NCBI RefSeq assembly: GCF_007197775.1
Contig: NZ_CP041638.1
Span: 1,736,001-1,800,000, forward strand
Length of the DNA stretch: 64,000 nt
Direction: 5' to 3'
DNA from: Thalassotalea sp. PS06
Lineage (GTDB): Bacteria > Pseudomonadota > Gammaproteobacteria > Enterobacterales > Alteromonadaceae
Shown: positions 60,288 to 64,000 of the stretch, piece after piece
Layout of the letters: each line of letters starts with the position of its first letter
Numbering within the stretch: position 1 is the first letter of the stretch
Made by a program: the position numbers and the translations under genes
Notes under the pieces: model-generated
Seen by the model: only the letters and a program-made list of their open reading frames with translations
Told to the model about the DNA's origin: nothing
The model's database searches: none

Positions 60288-60998
60288 CTATTTATTTATT
60301 CGTTGCCAGCGTTCTTGCTTAAGTCGTTGGTGGGGATAGTATTTGTTTTTGTAGTTCATTTTTGAGCAGGCGTCGATTTGATAGCCCAAATACAGAAATT
60401 CTTTCTGCAAGGTTTTAGCGATGTCGATTTGCGAGAGTATCGATAGTTTTCCCAAAGAACGTTTAGGAAAATCAGGGTCATAAAAGGTGTAAAGTGCTGA
60501 CAGCGCATTGGGTAAATGGTCGGTTACGGCGACACTGATTAACCTGTCATCAAGATAAAGCTCTATGAATAACTGCGCGACATTTTCGCTGAAAATGAAA
60601 TTGTTATATTGCTCACGATTGGCCGGATACATACCCCCATCGGTATGAATGGTATTTATGTAGCGCTCGTACAATGGGTAGTAAGCTTCCTTTTCAGTTG
60701 AGCTGATATTGACGTGGATATCTTTGTTGTTATTAACAATGCGCTTTTGACTTCGAGATGGGGTGAATTCTTTAACCGGTACCCGCAGTGATTCACAGGC
60801 ATCACACAATTGGCAATGGGGTCGGTAAACTTGATTGCCACTGCGTCGAAACCCTGCCTCCAACAAACGCTGATAATTTTCATTGGTTAGCAATTCGTGA
60901 TTCATTACCACCATCAAGCGTTCTTTTTGCTCTGGCAAGTAGTTACAGGGAAAGTGCTGGGTTAATCCAAACTGAAAATATTTCTTTTGCTCGCTCAT
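60288..60998 (-). CDS. bpt: aspartate/glutamate leucyltransferase Bpt
   Basis: Transfers Leu from leucyl-tRNA to N-terminal Asp or Glu of proteins, creating ClpS-recognised N-degrons. The protein has about 236 aa. It shows the N-terminal CNYLPEQKERLMVV, the paired Cys motif CQLCDACESLRVPV near residue 70 and the C-terminal YLGYQIDACSKMNYKNKYYPHQ. It is related to eukaryotic ATE1 arginyltransferases. Two ATG codons (61001 and 60998) are adjacent. It lies with aat on the minus strand. Confidence 0.9.
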   Translation of the reverse strand: MSEQKKYFQFGLTQHFPCNYLPEQKERLMVVMNHELLTNENYQRLLEAGFRRSGNQVYRPHCQLCDACESLRVPVKEFTPSRSQKRIVNNNKDIHVNISSTEKEAYYPLYERYINTIHTDGGMYPANREQYNNFIFSENVAQLFIELYLDDRLISVAVTDHLPNALSALYTFYDPDFPKRSLGKLSILSQIDIAKTLQKEFLYLGYQIDACSKMNYKNKYYPHQRLKQERWQRINK

Positions 60999-61123
60999 CA
61001 ACTCGTTCTTAGCTAGGTTTATTGCTGCACGCGCAATTGCCTAAATACCGTGTAGCAACTTTAACTATAAATAATCTGTAGTACCAATTCCACTTAGTGT
61101 TAATCGGGGTGTCTATCTGGGTG

Positions 61124-61834
61124 TCAGTCGAGTTTTAGTTCACGAGGTTGCCAACAGTCGTCGTTTAATTGCAGTTTACGCGCATTTGCCTGTTGCTCTT
61201 TAAACTGCTGACGGCTGATCTCAATAGCCCCCATGGATTCTAAGAAAGGGTTTTGTATCTGACAGTCGATAAATTCGATTTGTTGACGCTGTAGATGCTG
61301 GGTAAGGGCAATTAATGCCACCTTCGACGCATTTTCCGCCGTATAAAACATCGATTCTCCACTAAAGAAACCGCCGATGGCAATACCGTAAAGGCCACCA
61401 ACTAATTCTTCGCCATTCCAGACTTCAACGGAATGGGCGATCCCTTGTTGATGTAACTGCTGATAGGCATACATCATTGACGGAAGTATCCAGGTTTCCT
61501 CATCACGAAATGGCGCATCTGCGCAATACTCGATGACTTCTTCAAAAGCCTGGTTGAGCGTTACCCGGTACGGAGATTTCTTTAGGAATTTTCGCAGACT
61601 GCGATTAATGCGGATGCCTTCAAGAGGAAGTATTGCTCTTGGATCTGGGCTCCACCATAAAATAGGGTCGCCTTCTGAAAACCAGGGGAAGATGCCATGG
61701 CTATAAGCATTAACGATGCGTTGTGGGGAGAGGTCGCCGCCGACTGCCAGTAAACCGTTAGGTTCGGCTAACGCTTGTTCAATCGGTGGAAAAGACAGAT
61801 CCTGGCTCGATAAACGATGCAGGATCTGTTGCAT
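61124..61834 (-). CDS. aat: leucyl/phenylalanyl-tRNA-protein transferase
   Basis: Adds Leu or Phe from tRNA to proteins with N-terminal Lys or Arg, making N-degrons for ClpS. The 236-aa protein has PNGLLAVGGDLSPQRIVNAYSHGIFPWFSEGDPILWWSPDPRAIL and later ELVGGLYGIAIGGFFSGESMF, the family signatures. It lies 14 bases after trxB on the same strand and about 120 bases before bpt. Confidence 0.95.
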   Translation of the reverse strand: MQQILHRLSSQDLSFPPIEQALAEPNGLLAVGGDLSPQRIVNAYSHGIFPWFSEGDPILWWSPDPRAILPLEGIRINRSLRKFLKKSPYRVTLNQAFEEVIEYCADAPFRDEETWILPSMMYAYQQLHQQGIAHSVEVWNGEELVGGLYGIAIGGFFSGESMFYTAENASKVALIALTQHLQRQQIEFIDCQIQNPFLESMGAIEISRQQFKEQQANARKLQLNDDCWQPRELKLD

Positions 61835-61848
61835 AGATTAAATTCGCC

Positions 61849-62838
<990 letters not shown>

Positions 62839-62929
62839 CTAATACGTGATTGTTATTACGTGAAAGCTTTAAAAAAGATTATGTTTTGTTGATTGGGGTA
62901 GCCGAATACAAAAACAAGGCTATAAGATA

Positions 62930-62962
62930 AAAAAAACGCTGTTAATTTAACAGCGTTTTTAT
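62930..62962 (-). terminator. terminator after ald
   Basis: AAAACGCTGTTAA ... TTAACAGCGTTTTT stem with T-runs on both strands, 65 bases past the ald stop and upstream of trxB. Confidence 0.88.
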
Positions 62963-63026
62963 CAATTTGTTAACACTTAACCTGTCAACTTGTAGGTACA
63001 AGCAGCAAGTGTATGTAACAGGTTAA

Positions 63027-64000
63027 TTAACCTAGAGCGACTTTTGGCTCTACGAATTCGAAACCTAAGTTTACCGCAACGCTTTCACACGTAACTTTAC
63101 CGTCGATAACGTTCAAGCCGTTTAACAGGTGCGCGTCGTCAAGTAGTGCTTGCTTGTAGCCTTTGTTTGCCAATTGAATGATGTAAGGCAAGGTTGCATT
63201 GTTAAGCGCAAATGTAGACGTACGTGGAACCGCGCCAGGCATGTTAGCAACACAGTAGTGAACAACGTCATCAACAATGTAAGTTGGTTCAGCGTGTGTA
63301 GTCGCTTTAGACGTTTCGATACAACCACCCTGGTCGATGGCAACGTCTACGATAGCAGCACCAGGCTTCATCGCTTTGATATGTTCTTTGGTTACTAGCT
63401 TAGGTGCAGCAGCACCTGGAATTAGCACACCACCGATCACTAAATCAGCTTCTAGAACGTGTTTTTCCAACGCATCAGCGGTTGAGTAAATCGCTTTGAT
63501 CTTGTTACCAAACTGAGCATCCAGACGACGAAGTACATTGATGTTACGGTCAAGAACAACAACTTCTGCGCCCATACCTACAGCCATTTGCGCAGCGTTG
63601 TTACCAACCATACCACCACCGATCACCACAACTTTTGCCGGGGCAACACCAGGAACACCACCAAGTAACATACCTCGACCGCCATTAGCTTTTTCAAGCG
63701 CTTGAGCACCGGCTTGAATAGACATACGGCCAGCAACTTCAGACATAGGAGCAAGAAGTGGCAGACCACCGTGGTTATCGGTTACTGTTTCATAGGCGAT
63801 GCAAACCGCTTTTGATTTGATTAGATCTTCAGTTTGCGGAAGATCCGGTGCCAGGTGAAGGTAAGTGAACAGGATTTGACCTTCACGTAACATTGCACGT
63901 TCAACGGCCTGTGGCTCTTTTACCTTAACAATCATTTCTGCTTCAGCAAAAACATCAGCAGCGGTGCCTAAGATACTTGCACCTGCATCAACATAATCCT
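63027..64000 (-). CDS. ald: alanine dehydrogenase (partial, 5' end outside window)
   Basis: Oxidatively deaminates L-alanine to pyruvate with NAD. The frame stays open to the window edge: upstream of the internal Met at 63935 it continues [26 protein letters not shown], as in complete family members. So the true start lies beyond base 64000. Visible motifs are FTYLHLAPD, the nucleotide-binding [54 protein letters not shown] and [21 protein letters not shown] with the catalytic His/Asp region. It is near trxB, as in Shewanella-like genomes, where lrp often follows. Confidence 0.94.
   Translation of the reverse strand, partial: DYVDAGASILGTAADVFAEAEMIVKVKEPQAVERAMLREGQILFTYLHLAPDLPQTEDLIKSKAVCIAYETVTDNHGGLPLLAPMSEVAGRMSIQAGAQALEKANGGRGMLLGGVPGVAPAKVVVIGGGMVGNNAAQMAVGMGAEVVVLDRNINVLRRLDAQFGNKIKAIYSTADALEKHVLEADLVIGGVLIPGAAAPKLVTKEHIKAMKPGAAIVDVAIDQGGCIETSKATTHAEPTYIVDDVVHYCVANMPGAVPRTSTFALNNATLPYIIQLANKGYKQALLDDAHLLNGLNVIDGKVTCESVAVNLGFEFVEPKVALG

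Overview
The window is chromosomal DNA of a marine gammaproteobacterium, most likely Alteromonadales and probably Colwelliaceae (Thalassotalea- or Colwellia-like). This rests on moderate GC by eye, a monomeric NADP-isocitrate dehydrogenase, an AroG/AroH pair, a PpsA/PpsR pair, several families typical of Alteromonadales (DUF2750, DUF4826, YdiJ) and gene order like E. coli around clpA-infA-aat-trxB and rluE-nudJ-mnmA-hflD-purB. The assignment is inference; no rRNA or tRNA gene was seen.

Layout. 1-8.7 kb is an accessory stretch of small monocistronic genes: a methyltransferase, a BASS transporter, lipoproteins, a GNAT, VanZ, a DUF3291-GST pair, an exported RidA and an HD protein. It is broken up by a decayed delta-carbonic-anhydrase-like gene and two copies of a 259-bp inverted-repeat element. 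8.8-10.1 kb holds nhaA. 10.4-24.5 kb is a nucleoside/nucleotide salvage locus: an exported alkaline phosphatase, deoC, nupC, udk, deoB, a TonB-dependent receptor, then deoD and add. Set inside it is a three-gene cassette (lipoprotein, MbnH-like di-haem protein, MbnP-like protein) resembling the kynurenine-forming copper protein system. 24.6-37.9 kb holds a fatty acid hydroxylase, aroG, a lipoprotein run (COG3014, YcfL, LpoB, glycine-zipper, Blc), an endonuclease/exonuclease/phosphatase protein, a large membrane-anchored periplasmic-binding-like protein, an LMW-PTP, aroH and ppsR. 38-46 kb holds ppsA, ydiJ, a SelW-like protein and leucine dehydrogenase. 46-56 kb holds roxA, a repeat-filled gap, purB-hflD-mnmA-nudJ-rluE and icd (monomeric). 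56.8-64 kb holds cspD, clpS-clpA, infA, bpt-aat, trxB and a partial ald.

How the genes fit together. The phosphatase can free nucleosides from nucleotides outside the inner membrane. The TonB receptor and NupC could import them, and Add, DeoD, Udk, DeoB and DeoC process them. ClpS/ClpA with Aat and Bpt form a bacterial N-degron pathway in one block. PpsR regulates PpsA across a divergent promoter, and PEP feeds the two DAHP synthases flanking that region.

The most notable non-coding signal is a dispersed MITE-like family: four near-full-length copies (three of exactly 259 bp flanked by TA, one diverged) plus a 45-bp internally deleted relative. One copy abuts a start codon and another abuts a stop codon. 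The roxA-purB gap, where E. coli carries phoPQ, is filled with two other repeat types.
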